60,945 nucleotides of DNA from Gammaproteobacteria bacterium (GTDB lineage: Bacteria; Pseudomonadota; Gammaproteobacteria; Pseudomonadales; PIVM01): positions 1 to 60,945 of the forward strand of contig PIVM01000020.1 of NCBI GenBank assembly GCA_003353945.1. The letters are read 5' to 3'. The position numbers were made by a program, and so were the translations under genes. The notes below the pieces were generated by a model. It did no database searches, was not told the DNA's origin, and saw nothing but the letters and a program-made list of their open reading frames with translations. This document shows, piece after piece, positions 51,856 through 60,945 of this stretch (position 1 is its first letter; each line of letters begins with the position of its first letter).

Positions 51856-53748
51856 ATGAGCGTCAAGCAAATCCCATTACAATTAATTGGCAGCCTTTAT
51901 GACGCACTGGCTGATCACCCTCAGGCAATTGTCAACATTCGCGAGCAGTTTCTGCTTCCCGAGCCTATTCAATCCCATCATCACATTACTCAACAACAAT
52001 TAAATCAATTACTGCTTTTCCTCAGCCAGGAAAAAGGCATTACAGACATCGGGCTGCGCCTGGGCTTTGGACATCAAATTACACATCTGGGAACGCTCGG
52101 ACACCTTATACTGGCTTGCTCTACACTGCATGAAGCAATCAACCTATTCGCCCATTACTACGACCCGATTATCACGTCTCCTCTGCCTTTTTCCTTCCAG
52201 CGCAATGCGGACAAGCTGATAGTCACCATCAAAGTTGATGAACAGAACACAGCTTGCAAGGTATTACTCGAAGATTATTATCTATTGTCCTTATGCCAAA
52301 TGTTCAGGCAACTATGCGGATTAAACTGCCACCCACTTTCCATCCGCCTTCCACATGACCGACATTTGTCAATGTCTTTTATTGAACAGAAATTGAAGAC
52401 AACCATTCAGTTTCGCAACCCCAAAAGCAATGATCTTAGTTATCAATCGCCTCAGCTGCGTTTTGATACTCAATGGCTTGATAAACCTCTTCCGGGATCA
52501 AATCCACGTTTATTAACTCTGCTGAGCACTGAAATAGAGCAACTCCTTAAACGAGCTACAGAACAAAAGTCAATATTGGACAAAATAACCGAGTTGTTTT
52601 CTTCCTCGACGAACCTTCGAGACTTGTCAGCAATAAAGGCGGCCTATGCACTACACACCAGTGAACGCACGCTTAATCGGCAATTAAAAGAGTTGGGCAC
52701 ATGCTATCGGGATGTTTTCTATCACTATAAAAAACAACGAGCAATACAGAGTCTCTCTGATAACCAGGATATATACGAAATTGCCTACGACCTTAATTTT
52801 TCTGATCGCTCAGCCTTTGAAAAAGCCTTTAAAAAATGGACGGGCATAACACCCGCACAATTCCGTAACCAATCACAACTTGTGAGTGTATTGCCACATC
52901 AATTTGATCTGATTGATCTACATAACCTGCCAGCGATATCCAATGCCGGCCTTGAAGTCATTAATATGATTAATAGCGATGATTATGATATCAGTCAATT
53001 GGCAAAGACCCTACAGCGCGATCCAATACTCACGGCAAAAATCATCGGTTTGGCCAATACTGCTTTTTACGGTGCATTCAAGATCCACTCGATTGAAGAC
53101 GCCATTACTCGAGTATTTGGCGTTGATTTAGTCAGAAACATAGCGATAGCAATACTCAGCAACGAGTGTTTTAAGGACACTAACTGCGCTGGATTCACCA
53201 CAAAAGATTATTGGTTAGATGCATTTACCAATGCTGAACTCGTATCTCTAATTGCCAAGGCAACGGATTTTAATGATGGCATCTCAGTAAATGAACTCTA
53301 CCTTTGTGGTCTACTGAAAAGTATCGGCCTCCTATTTCTAATACATACTCAACCACAGACAATTTCCAAAATCTTAAAAAATTACTCCTTTAAACAATTC
53401 ACATGCCATTCATTGGCTGAAGAAATCAAAGCAGAAGCCGGTATCGACCAATTTTATACCAGTGCCTTGCTGCTTACACATTGGGGATTGCCAAGTCGTA
53501 TCACCAAGGTCATACGGCCCTTATCAAGTAACCGTTCCAGTGGCGAACACTGGCGTTCATCGCTGTTGATCAGGCTAGTAGGGGATATGTCGGTGCAATT
53601 GCAACTCAGCGGTGAACTCGACACCTACCCTTTTATGATTTTAGCCAAGCTGCTTAATCTACCTGCTGATAAAACACTCAACTGTCGCGAGCATTTCTTA
53701 GCCAAATATGATGAATTAAAAACTAGCACTCAGATGATAATGAGCTAA
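51856..53748 (+). CDS. AraC-family regulator fused to an HDOD domain
   Basis: The 630 residues combine two modules. The first half is an AraC regulator of the kind with an N-terminal arabinose-binding-like domain (about 15-200) and HTH_18 (about 250-335; LHTSERTLNRQLKELG and YEIAYDLNFSDRSAFEKAFKKWTG). The second half (about 350-545) is HDOD: LPAISNAGLEVINMINS, LAKTLQRDPILTAKIIGLAN and LLKSIGLLFL, in which the His-Asp pair of HD proteins is replaced by Lys-Ser. ATG 51856 is preferred to GTG 51847. It converges with the carrier gene at 53745, their stop codons overlapping by four bases (TAGCTAA). The fusion would tie gene control to an HDOD signalling partner. Confidence 0.85.
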   Translation: MSVKQIPLQLIGSLYDALADHPQAIVNIREQFLLPEPIQSHHHITQQQLNQLLLFLSQEKGITDIGLRLGFGHQITHLGTLGHLILACSTLHEAINLFAHYYDPIITSPLPFSFQRNADKLIVTIKVDEQNTACKVLLEDYYLLSLCQMFRQLCGLNCHPLSIRLPHDRHLSMSFIEQKLKTTIQFRNPKSNDLSYQSPQLRFDTQWLDKPLPGSNPRLLTLLSTEIEQLLKRATEQKSILDKITELFSSSTNLRDLSAIKAAYALHTSERTLNRQLKELGTCYRDVFYHYKKQRAIQSLSDNQDIYEIAYDLNFSDRSAFEKAFKKWTGITPAQFRNQSQLVSVLPHQFDLIDLHNLPAISNAGLEVINMINSDDYDISQLAKTLQRDPILTAKIIGLANTAFYGAFKIHSIEDAITRVFGVDLVRNIAIAILSNECFKDTNCAGFTTKDYWLDAFTNAELVSLIAKATDFNDGISVNELYLCGLLKSIGLLFLIHTQPQTISKILKNYSFKQFTCHSLAEEIKAEAGIDQFYTSALLLTHWGLPSRITKVIRPLSSNRSSGEHWRSSLLIRLVGDMSVQLQLSGELDTYPFMILAKLLNLPADKTLNCREHFLAKYDELKTSTQMIMS

Positions 53749-55148
53749 ACTCGATTTATTTCCATGTCACTCGTCAACATACTCTTACGGCTGTGCCACT
53801 TTCCCAATACAAATGATACTAATGCCCAAACTCCACTTACGGGCACGGCAATCCAGGCAATAGCAGATATTTTCAGGCCAATCCCATACGCTAATTCTGC
53901 GTATACCTGCCCAGATATCGCATCCCCTCCCCGATAAACAATAGTATCAATTAAATTCTTCACTCTATACTTCTCATCAGTACTCACTACGGTATACAAC
54001 ATTTCCCTTGCCGGACGATTAATCGCATACTGGCCAACTCTTCTTATAACCTGAATTGCTAGCAACAACACAATTAAGAAGGGTAACTGTATTCCTCCAA
54101 TAATAGTAAACCCGTAAACGAACTGGTTAATTAGTCCTTCAGCATCAGCAAAAAAACTGACAACCATAAAGCCTATTAGCAATATCAAAGGCGTGATAAT
54201 CAAACTATAGGCCAAGCCAATTTTTTTCACGATCCGCGCGGTAACAAAAAGCTGTAAGACAATGGTTAAACTATTAACAATAAGATCGATTGATGCAAAC
54301 AGAGCAATTCTCTGTTGCGAGCTTTCGACACTCGACTTAACAATATCTATCTGCATAAAATATAGAAATGTTGATAGCATTGCATATAAAAACACGAGCA
54401 TGGAAATCCCTAATAAATAGGGAGATCGAACCAACATAGGAATAGCAGCCCACATGCTCGCTTTGGGGCGCACATTTTCAACAATTGCACTATCATATTC
54501 TGCCTTGTTTTTTTCACGCCACCGACTAAGTTTGAAAACACAAACCGTTGCAACACCAAGTAAACATGCGCATAACAAAATAAGCAATGATACGGCCTCA
54601 CTGCCATCACTGCTTAATTGGCCAGTAATGACTCGCGTGATCAACGAACCAAACAATGACCCCGCAGTGCCCCCGGCAGAGATAAATCCGAATAAGCGTT
54701 GCGCACTGGCGCTATCATAAATATCGGCCATAAAACTCCAAAAAACGGACACGACAAACAGACTATATATTCCAGTCCAGACAAAAAAACTCATCGCTAA
54801 CAGTTTCTGCATTATCGCGCTAAGGTCTAGTAAATGGTCGAAATAATAGACGGAAAAATAAAATAACAAATTGAGAATAAAGAAACCGTAAATAGCAGGA
54901 ATCAAATTGGCATGTGAAAAACGTGACATTGCCCAACCAAAAAGAGGGACGGTAAGTAGCATTCCAATAAATGTTAACCAAATAAGAATATGAAGGTCTT
55001 GCACACCCACTCGCACTGCCATTTCATCGCGGATAGGGCGCAGCAAGTAGTAGCCGCATAATAAGCAAAAGAAATAGACAAAGGATAAAAATAAGGCTCG
55101 CCTCTCTTGTGGTTTTCCTGGTACAAGTCCGACAAGCGATTGGTACAT
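53745..55148 (-). CDS. NTT/MFS-type membrane carrier, copy 1
   Basis: A 467-residue inner-membrane protein with about twelve hydrophobic helices. Features such as YYLLRPIRDEMA near the start, VFWSFMADIYDSASAQRLFGFISAGGTAGSLFGS in the middle and YAINRPAREMLYTVVS with YRGGDAISGQVYAEL near the end are those of the bacterial carriers related to ATP/ADP (NTT) translocases. Substrate unknown; free-living bacteria with these proteins need not exchange ATP. It is paralogous to the next gene, 142 bases away, and likely the second of a pair. Confidence 0.75.
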   Translation of the reverse strand: MYQSLVGLVPGKPQERRALFLSFVYFFCLLCGYYLLRPIRDEMAVRVGVQDLHILIWLTFIGMLLTVPLFGWAMSRFSHANLIPAIYGFFILNLLFYFSVYYFDHLLDLSAIMQKLLAMSFFVWTGIYSLFVVSVFWSFMADIYDSASAQRLFGFISAGGTAGSLFGSLITRVITGQLSSDGSEAVSLLILLCACLLGVATVCVFKLSRWREKNKAEYDSAIVENVRPKASMWAAIPMLVRSPYLLGISMLVFLYAMLSTFLYFMQIDIVKSSVESSQQRIALFASIDLIVNSLTIVLQLFVTARIVKKIGLAYSLIITPLILLIGFMVVSFFADAEGLINQFVYGFTIIGGIQLPFLIVLLLAIQVIRRVGQYAINRPAREMLYTVVSTDEKYRVKNLIDTIVYRGGDAISGQVYAELAYGIGLKISAIAWIAVPVSGVWALVSFVLGKWHSRKSMLTSDMEINRV

Positions 55149-55290
55149 TTTTTCTTATTAACTCTTAATGAAACAAATAATGAGAATGTTGGGGAGAAAT
55201 GATAAAGATCACACTATACCCGGACCTCATTTTCTAGCCGTTAGCCGCTAATCCTCCCCAATCCTGGGACAATCTTTGCTTTCCAAGGCC

Positions 55291-56595
55291 CTAGGAGCCT
55301 GTCCGGGAATCTGCATCAGCCTTCCTATTCTGATCAAACACTTTGCCCAGAACAAGACCCACGGCCGCCCACATTGCACAAATAACAGCCCCCACAACCG
55401 CCACACCTGACATACCCAATCCTATACCCTGAGTTAGACCGGCAAATCCCCAGCCCCAAAACAAATCACCTCCACGATAAACCACAACATCAATAACTGG
55501 TTTGGTTTTAAATCGAGCTTCTTTGTCAACATGCGTAAACAGCATCTCTCTCGCTGGACGGGTGATCGCGTAGTTGCCACTTCTTCGAAAAATCTGCAGC
55601 ACCACAGTCACGAGTAACAAAGGAGCCATCGCCACCGACAACAGTCCACCTGTAATAATTATGGGTATTAATGCCAGGGTTAAACCAAGCCCAAAGCGAG
55701 TTGTCAAACGAGATGTAATGAAAAAACCCGCCAGAATAGTCAGCGTATTTGTTGCTAAATCCATTAAAGCCCAAATTTCCGTGCGTTGCTCCCTGCTGTA
55801 TTCTGCCATGAGATTTTTAAGTTCAAGATAGACAAATGAACCTATCCCGGTGTACAGAAATAAAAATAACGCAATGCCTAAAAGGAATGGATTACTAAGC
55901 AACAATTTATAACTGGCTAAAGAACTCCCCCCCAAAGACTGCATATCAGCCGATTGATTAATGTTATTGAGTTGCGTTATTTTAACTTTCTGCAAATAGA
56001 TAATAATGGGTAAAGTGCAGACCAGCACCATACAGGCTAGCAACATCAGGTTATAGGTACCAATTCCTGAAACAAGGAGCGGAATCGTCGGCCCGGCAAT
56101 AGCACCTACACTCGCTCCCGTTGTAATAATGCCAAACAGCCGTCTGGATTGTTCTTTTGTATAGAGATCGGCCATAAAACTCCAAAAAACCGATATCGGA
56201 AATAAGCTAAATACACTTACCCATATATAAAAAGCCTTATCAACAAGTTGAATATCACTTATTTGCTTTGAAAAAACATAAAAAATCACAAACGAGAGGG
56301 CAAAAAAAACGTAGACTCCTGGCACTAGTTTGTTAATGGAAAACCGTGAGACAAAGAAACCATATATTGCAATGACTGCAAAGCTAAAAAAGAAGTTGAT
56401 AGTCCACAGCAAGCTAACCTCTACATCCGTCCAATCACTTGCCATAGCATCTCGCACAGGCCTAAGAATGTAATAAGCTGCCATCAATATCAGAACAAGC
56501 GCAAAAGAAGCAAAAGTTGCTTTGATTTCGTTAGGTTCAATTTTTAAGGTCAATCTGAGAAATTTAGCGAATTTCCCGCCAGAACTACTACTCAC
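55291..56595 (-). CDS. NTT/MFS-type membrane carrier, copy 2
   Basis: A 434-residue paralogue of the previous gene, with the same markers: YYILRPVRDAMAS, VFWSFMADLYTKEQSRRLFGII, YAITRPAREMLFTHV and VVYRGGDLFWGWGF. Translation starts at GTG 56595, preceded by TGGAGT at a good distance. About twelve helices are expected. The tail is charged (DQNRKADADSRTGS). Tandem copies suggest duplication, but the two have clearly diverged. Confidence 0.78.
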   Translation of the reverse strand: MSSSSGGKFAKFLRLTLKIEPNEIKATFASFALVLILMAAYYILRPVRDAMASDWTDVEVSLLWTINFFFSFAVIAIYGFFVSRFSINKLVPGVYVFFALSFVIFYVFSKQISDIQLVDKAFYIWVSVFSLFPISVFWSFMADLYTKEQSRRLFGIITTGASVGAIAGPTIPLLVSGIGTYNLMLLACMVLVCTLPIIIYLQKVKITQLNNINQSADMQSLGGSSLASYKLLLSNPFLLGIALFLFLYTGIGSFVYLELKNLMAEYSREQRTEIWALMDLATNTLTILAGFFITSRLTTRFGLGLTLALIPIIITGGLLSVAMAPLLLVTVVLQIFRRSGNYAITRPAREMLFTHVDKEARFKTKPVIDVVVYRGGDLFWGWGFAGLTQGIGLGMSGVAVVGAVICAMWAAVGLVLGKVFDQNRKADADSRTGS

Positions 56596-56753
56596 TTTTT
56601 ACTCCAAAAACCATCTTCTCTCAGCTTATCGATATGACCGAGACTGTGCAGACATGACATCCGATAGCTAAGTTTCAAACATCTCTGCTCGTGCAATGCC
56701 ATCAAACTGGCCTTCACTCAGAAGACCAACATCTTGATTCGCTCTAATATCTA

Positions 56754-57785
56754 TTATTCTTTACTTCCAGCTAGAACTTCATCAAGCATTGTTATCAACT
56801 CATCCCTGGTATAAGAATGCGGCTGATCCTCATTTATCTGAATGAGACGCAGAATGGCCGACTTAACGATAGCAGCAGCCTCATGCTGATAGGGAGCAAC
56901 CAAATAACGACGTTTGGGATTCTTATCAGAAAGCGCGTGGAAGAACGCCTCAGCAACAGCATCCGGCTCCTTCAGATAGACGCGATTTACCATCGTACTT
57001 TTACTCATGTCAAGAAGCTTTTCTACCTGATCTTTATACAAGGAGTTTTCGGAGAGATAACCGCGCTCTTCAAGACGCTGGCGCATATTTGAGGTGAGAC
57101 TAGTACGGTAATTACCCGGTTCGATCACACTCACTTTCACTCCAAAGGGTTCCATCTCAAGAGCAAGTACATCAGTAAACGCCTCAATCGCATGCTTGCT
57201 CATTGCGTAGGGGCCACCAAGCCCCCACGTTGTGAACCCTGATGCTGAACCCGTCGTTGTAATTCGACCTTTGCTCTCAATAATAAGAGGGGCAAATGCT
57301 TTCGTTACACGGTACGGTCCATAGACATTAACGTCCATCTGGAAGTTGAACTCTTTTTCCGGCACTTCAATAAGGGGAGCGATGACGGTAACACCCGCAT
57401 TATTGACCAATCCGTACAAGCCTCGCCCAGCGGACCGAATAACATCAACAGCAGCTTCAATCTCTGCTGGAATCGTGACATCCAAACGAATAGATTGCAC
57501 ATTATCAATAGAATCAAGCGCCGCTAAATCTTTTGCTTTTCGGGCACCCGCATAGACAAAAAAACCTTTAGAAGCGAGTAATTCCGTCACTTTTCTCCCA
57601 ATACCAGAACTTGCACCGGTAACCAACACTGCACGTTGAGCAGCCTGTTCTATGGGCTGTCTATGGGCTGAGGGCTGTTGATGGGCTGAGGGCTCTTCTT
57701 GCTGCTGTTCAGGAACACTAGTAGGGTTGCAGGCAATAACCAACGCAAGCAAAGATACAAAAATTATAGAGAGTAAATTGTTAAT
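56754..57785 (-). CDS. Lipoprotein-type short-chain dehydrogenase, probable ATT start
   Basis: This is an SDR with a lipoprotein signal, which is odd as SDRs are normally cytoplasmic. No ATG starts the frame. From ATT 57785 the product begins (M)NNLLSIIFVSLLALVIAC, a near-ideal lipoprotein signal with Cys19, and a GGGGGGGAG ribosome site lies five bases upstream; starting at TTG 57752 would cut the signal to seven residues. Then comes a linker with PSAHQQ/PSAHRQ repeats (32-44), the SDR fold with TGASSGIG (56-63), NNAG (128-131), Tyr193 and Lys197, and a C-terminal helical tail. The protein would face the periplasm, where NAD(P) is scarce, so its activity there is unclear. Confidence 0.7.
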   Translation of the reverse strand: MNNLLSIIFVSLLALVIACNPTSVPEQQQEEPSAHQQPSAHRQPIEQAAQRAVLVTGASSGIGRKVTELLASKGFFVYAGARKAKDLAALDSIDNVQSIRLDVTIPAEIEAAVDVIRSAGRGLYGLVNNAGVTVIAPLIEVPEKEFNFQMDVNVYGPYRVTKAFAPLIIESKGRITTTGSASGFTTWGLGGPYAMSKHAIEAFTDVLALEMEPFGVKVSVIEPGNYRTSLTSNMRQRLEERGYLSENSLYKDQVEKLLDMSKSTMVNRVYLKEPDAVAEAFFHALSDKNPKRRYLVAPYQHEAAAIVKSAILRLIQINEDQPHSYTRDELITMLDEVLAGSKE

Positions 57786-58200
57786 GAGGTCTCCCCCCCA
57801 AGGGTTTGGTTTAGGATTCGTACCCAGAATATGGTACTACAAGACTCGAAATATGTTTAATTATCATTGTATTTCTCCGAATCTTACATAGACATGAGGC
57901 CAAAGTAAATAGAATATCCAACTGGAATACAGGGTTATTTAAGTCAAGGAATCAGAGACGATAAGTGGAACCCAGCTTAGCATAGGGCAAATTTAGCCAC
58001 ATAGAATCACTATGCGGGTTAAGGGCTGCGGAAAATGCATTATTTCCGCAGCCCTTAACCGGAACTCCCTCGAAATGAGACAAAAATCGCTGTAGCCTCG
58101 AGCGGGCGTAACCTCTAGAGCTGATGATAAAACAACAAGTTTCGCTAACCTGCTGTTTAGTCGCCTAAATTAGTAATTAGCACACTACACGTTTACTACA
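57786..58200. other. Intergenic region between the lipoprotein SDR and DUF6351 genes
   Basis: The region (415 bases) holds the hairpin listed separately and the ribosome site of the SDR gene at 57791-57799. I see no other gene or feature. Confidence 0.5.
58017..58060. repeat. 18-bp perfect hairpin in an intergenic region
   Basis: GGTTAAGGGCTGCGGAAA (58017-58034) pairs perfectly with 58043-58060 around an 8-base loop. It is downstream of the DUF6351 gene and upstream of the SDR gene, with no T-run on either strand. It may shield or end transcripts, or be a dispersed repeat. Confidence 0.6.
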
Positions 58201-60453
58201 CTATTCAGCAGAAACAGGGGCACCCCAGAAATCACTGGGACGACCCAGATCCGGTAAGCGATAATCGCACACCCCTGAAGGGAATAAACGCTCAAGCCGC
58301 TTTTGATAGGGTCTGATGTCAACATCGCCATACACGCCTGACTCTATAGCCCCATCTATAGACTGCAAGGCACATTTAAATATATCGTCTTTGACACCAC
58401 CGCCGGCAAGCTGCCGTGGTGTACTGTAACTCGGAAAATGCTTTTGGCAATCACCCCCTTTTTCAGCATGATTCCAAGCGCCATCCCAAACCGATTTTCC
58501 GCTCGCGATCAAACTGCCATCAATGCGAAAACATGAATCGTGCAAACCCGCAGGTTTTGCCTCTTCAACGCTTAGATCAACATTGTCACGAAGATTTTGA
58601 ATCCATTGATCAATAGCTTTTAGCGCCAAATCAATGGGAAGATAGGGATACTCTGTCATCCAAATTATCTGTTGATTTGCATGACCTTTGGCGTCAATAA
58701 TTCGTTGTCGTGACGAAAACGACGCTACCGTATGATGCATATCGAGCTCATCCTCTAAATAATGGCGGATATCAATAATTGGGATATCGATCTCACCGAT
58801 AAACACCATGCCACTACGATAGGCAGCCTCTATCGCCTGGAGACTCGCAGTATTTCGTGGTGCGACACGCTTATCAGATCCAGCTGCCAATCGCATGTTC
58901 TGCTCACCCCACACCGAAAAGTCAATAGGAAAATAATGACCACCGAAAATCCAAAAGCGCTCAGGCTGCATATCTTGAAGAGGTTTCCAGCTACCTACTT
59001 TGGCATTAAGACGGATAAACTCGTCAATAGAAATCAATCCATCTTTTAGTGCATTGAGCCCATATTGGACTCCAACGTTATCCCAGGTATGCAAAGGAAT
59101 ACCGTGCTTATCAGTACCGTATATGTATTTCAGATCAGCCCAGTGCGTCCATGAAACAGCCTCAAACAGTTTTGGCAAAAAATAACGCTCGTAGTGATGG
59201 TAGTTGGGATTGTGAACCAGACTACTTAACGGTCGCCAACTGGCAATGCATTCGGTCTGACCCGGGTGCCAATCAAATAGGTGACCATGCTGCCATAAAG
59301 AAAATATTTTTTGAACGATGGACAATTCAGTGTACTCCCCGATGGTCGCATTAAATCCTTCAATATACGATCGATTTGTCCAATCTAACCAGCGAGGATT
59401 TTGTCTATCCGTCATATCAAAGTAGTATTCAAGCAATTCACAATCCAACACATTAATCGTTTGTGAAATCATATCAGGGAAAGAATACAGCGGTATTATT
59501 GCATTCAGCAGTCGCGGATTGTTTTGCCCGAAAAGATATTGCTGAACGCCCCCACCAGAGCCACCAATTCCTACCGTGTAATCAGGCTCACCATACAAGC
59601 TCGTAAACTGACGTTTAACTCGTAATGCGGTATCTTCGGCTAACCAGATATTATAGTGATTGGAGGTTTGATTAGCAGTGGAAAAAACCACAGCATAACC
59701 CTCAGCCAGTTGCCGGTGACGCCTTTTCAACACACCCGTATTTCTTACATGACCTTGCTTCCGACCAACGCCTACTCCACCACGAAATTGGTAAATCAGA
59801 CGTTTATTCCAATGTGCACCATTCGGCTCACCGAGAGTTTCGTTTTCACCTCGAAGCACTGCAATGGCGTATAGAAAACGATTGATAGTGCCAAGCTCGA
59901 GTCGCACCACAAATTCCATTTCTTTGCCGTTTACGATAATGGTTTCGATATCGTTCTTAGCTTTCGCTAGAGGGTAGAATCTGTTTGTTCCTTTGCGGTT
60001 ATAATAATACGCTGCTTGGGTTGGAATCAGACAGTCTTTGCTATAACCCACAATCGTTTTTGAAAGTTCTCTGTTTGACTTTTCTTGATAAACCGGTATG
60101 CCATAACCCTGCTGATTATCCACCAAGGGTTGACCCAATTTAGAGCGATCAATACCACATATAAACGGGTACTGAAGATCACCTGGAATTAAAGCTTTCA
60201 CAGGCCCTACATCACCAATTTTAATGGGATAAGAATAGTGATCCTCGTGGCGTTGTTTAAATCGAGGGTGCACTCCGGAATAAGGAGGAATAACTATTTT
60301 CATCAAGCTTTCAGGAGGTGCACTTAGAACATAACCCTCTGGGTATTTGTTTTTGGTGCGAAACTCAACTACATAGATCATCCCCGTTGCCATAACAATA
60401 ACTAGCAACAGTATTAGACAGACAGTAGATAAGACGATTTTTCGATGCCCCAT
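58201..60453 (-). CDS. DUF6351-type large secreted or membrane-anchored hydrolase-like protein
   Basis: A 750-residue protein with an N-terminal hydrophobic helix (about 6-30), either a signal anchor or an uncleaved signal. The central part has GIGGSGGGVQQYL (about 290-302), a nucleophile-elbow pattern of alpha/beta hydrolases related to tannases and the DUF6351 family, and the early motif YPFICGIDRSKLGQPLVDN is typical of that family. A role in ester hydrolysis outside the cytoplasm is likely but the substrate is unknown. The ATG at 60453 follows AAGGAG. Nothing adjacent points to a pathway. Confidence 0.7.
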   Translation of the reverse strand: MGHRKIVLSTVCLILLLVIVMATGMIYVVEFRTKNKYPEGYVLSAPPESLMKIVIPPYSGVHPRFKQRHEDHYSYPIKIGDVGPVKALIPGDLQYPFICGIDRSKLGQPLVDNQQGYGIPVYQEKSNRELSKTIVGYSKDCLIPTQAAYYYNRKGTNRFYPLAKAKNDIETIIVNGKEMEFVVRLELGTINRFLYAIAVLRGENETLGEPNGAHWNKRLIYQFRGGVGVGRKQGHVRNTGVLKRRHRQLAEGYAVVFSTANQTSNHYNIWLAEDTALRVKRQFTSLYGEPDYTVGIGGSGGGVQQYLFGQNNPRLLNAIIPLYSFPDMISQTINVLDCELLEYYFDMTDRQNPRWLDWTNRSYIEGFNATIGEYTELSIVQKIFSLWQHGHLFDWHPGQTECIASWRPLSSLVHNPNYHHYERYFLPKLFEAVSWTHWADLKYIYGTDKHGIPLHTWDNVGVQYGLNALKDGLISIDEFIRLNAKVGSWKPLQDMQPERFWIFGGHYFPIDFSVWGEQNMRLAAGSDKRVAPRNTASLQAIEAAYRSGMVFIGEIDIPIIDIRHYLEDELDMHHTVASFSSRQRIIDAKGHANQQIIWMTEYPYLPIDLALKAIDQWIQNLRDNVDLSVEEAKPAGLHDSCFRIDGSLIASGKSVWDGAWNHAEKGGDCQKHFPSYSTPRQLAGGGVKDDIFKCALQSIDGAIESGVYGDVDIRPYQKRLERLFPSGVCDYRLPDLGRPSDFWGAPVSAE

Positions 60454-60945
60454 CTACCACTCCTTCGATAGAGGCTAATGTGCTAAACCACTTCACGCCA
60501 GGACTATAGGCATTATCCCAGAAAACTCAGTTGAACCTACTGCGAGGTTCTAAGGCACTAAATCTAGGAGTTTTTTCTGAAATTTTGATCGGGGCGGCCA
60601 TCCGCTCACCGTATGGGTGATACTGCTTTCGCCCAAAATTTCAGGAAAAACTTCTATCTTCAGCACCTTAGTCCCTCTCGTTACGATTCAACTGAGTTTT
60701 CTAGGATTATCGAAGGCTGTTACAGCCCCCTGCCAAACTGGCATATTCTTCCTTCATATTTAAGTATAGATGTTGATTTACATTCCAGAGATTGCCTGTA
60801 CTAATTACTAATTCAGCTGACGAAACAGCTAGTGCAGCGTCTCATTGAATTGATGCTACCTTTTCGCACTTTAACATATTGGCCCAAGCGTGGGGGTGGA
60901 AGAAACCCATCAAATCAATTTTCCATCAGGGTACGCACCTGCTGC
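60454..60945. other. Right-edge intergenic region
   Basis: Besides the inverted-repeat element, this 490-base stretch holds no gene I can support. From 60711 to the edge it is non-coding on inspection, though a minus-strand gene may enter from the right. Confidence 0.45.
60512..60710. repeat. MITE-like 0.2-kb imperfect inverted repeat
   Basis: The ends are nearly perfect inverse copies: AGAAAACTCAGTTGAA (60520-60535) against the complement at 60688-60703. Similarity between the arms continues inward with mismatches to CTGAAATTTTG (60577-60587) and its complement (60634-60644). The centre holds TCACC-GTATG-GGTGA (60606-60620). No frame inside looks like a transposase. A non-autonomous transposable element fits best; a large RNA hairpin is the alternative. 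Confidence 0.7.

Noticed and set aside
60711-60945. Short frames at the right edge, such as a 22-residue frame starting MGFFHPHAW on the minus strand
   Set aside because: They are too short to tie to any family, and nothing shows them to be gene ends.
1-60945. tRNA, rRNA and riboswitch genes
   Set aside because: I looked through the intergenic regions for cloverleaf and T-box-like patterns and found none that I could support.

Overview
The window looks like chromosome of a free-living, moderate-GC gammaproteobacterium, of the Pseudomonadales/Cellvibrionales kind. The main grounds are the cluster leuC-leuD-asd-usg-fimV-truA with a LysR gene divergent from leuC, prfB with its programmed frameshift followed by lysS, and the abundance of TonB, HD-GYP, HDOD and hybrid-kinase genes. 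No rRNA, tRNA or CRISPR array was seen. The organism assignment is inference from gene content, not from a marker alignment.

Region 1 (1-14.7 kb) has a catabolic, steroid-like flavour. It holds a Tat-exported type II DMSO-reductase-family molybdoenzyme (alpha, beta and heme gamma; closest in type to ethylbenzene or steroid C25 dehydrogenase) whose promoter region carries a perfect FNR/Anr box. Around it lie an unusual MiaA, an SDR, an OmpA-type lipoprotein, a small retropepsin-like protein, a 3-ketosteroid delta1-dehydrogenase and a TonB-dependent receptor.

Region 2 (15-18.3 kb) is a two-gene unit with an overlapping stop and start: an alkyl-DHAP-synthase-like FAD oxidase followed by a GlpD-type dehydrogenase.

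Region 3 (18.7-33 kb) is a signalling island. A plus-strand 7TM hybrid kinase faces a compact minus-strand run of ten genes (32957 down to 21667): REC-PAS, a small HD-GYP-tail-like protein, HDOD, REC-HD-GYP, REC, an MglA-family GTPase, a histidine kinase, a REC-GspE/PilB ATPase fusion, GAF-PAS-kinase and REC-kinase. I consider this the best candidate for an undescribed system: phosphorelay, cyclic-di-GMP turnover and a polarity-type GTPase all converge on a receiver-controlled secretion/pilus ATPase.

Region 4 (33-50 kb) is housekeeping: lysS, prfB, recJ, thrC, hom, truA, fimV, usg, asd, leuD and leuC, all on the minus strand, with the LysR gene divergent. Short tandem repeats sit directly upstream of thrC and asd and just after hom. 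leuB is missing from its usual place between leuD and asd.

Region 5 (51-61 kb) is accessory: a YfiR-like protein, an AraC regulator fused to an HDOD domain, two tandem NTT/MFS-type carriers, a lipoprotein SDR that seems to start at ATT, and a large DUF6351 protein. A 0.2-kb imperfect inverted repeat (MITE-like) lies near the right edge.
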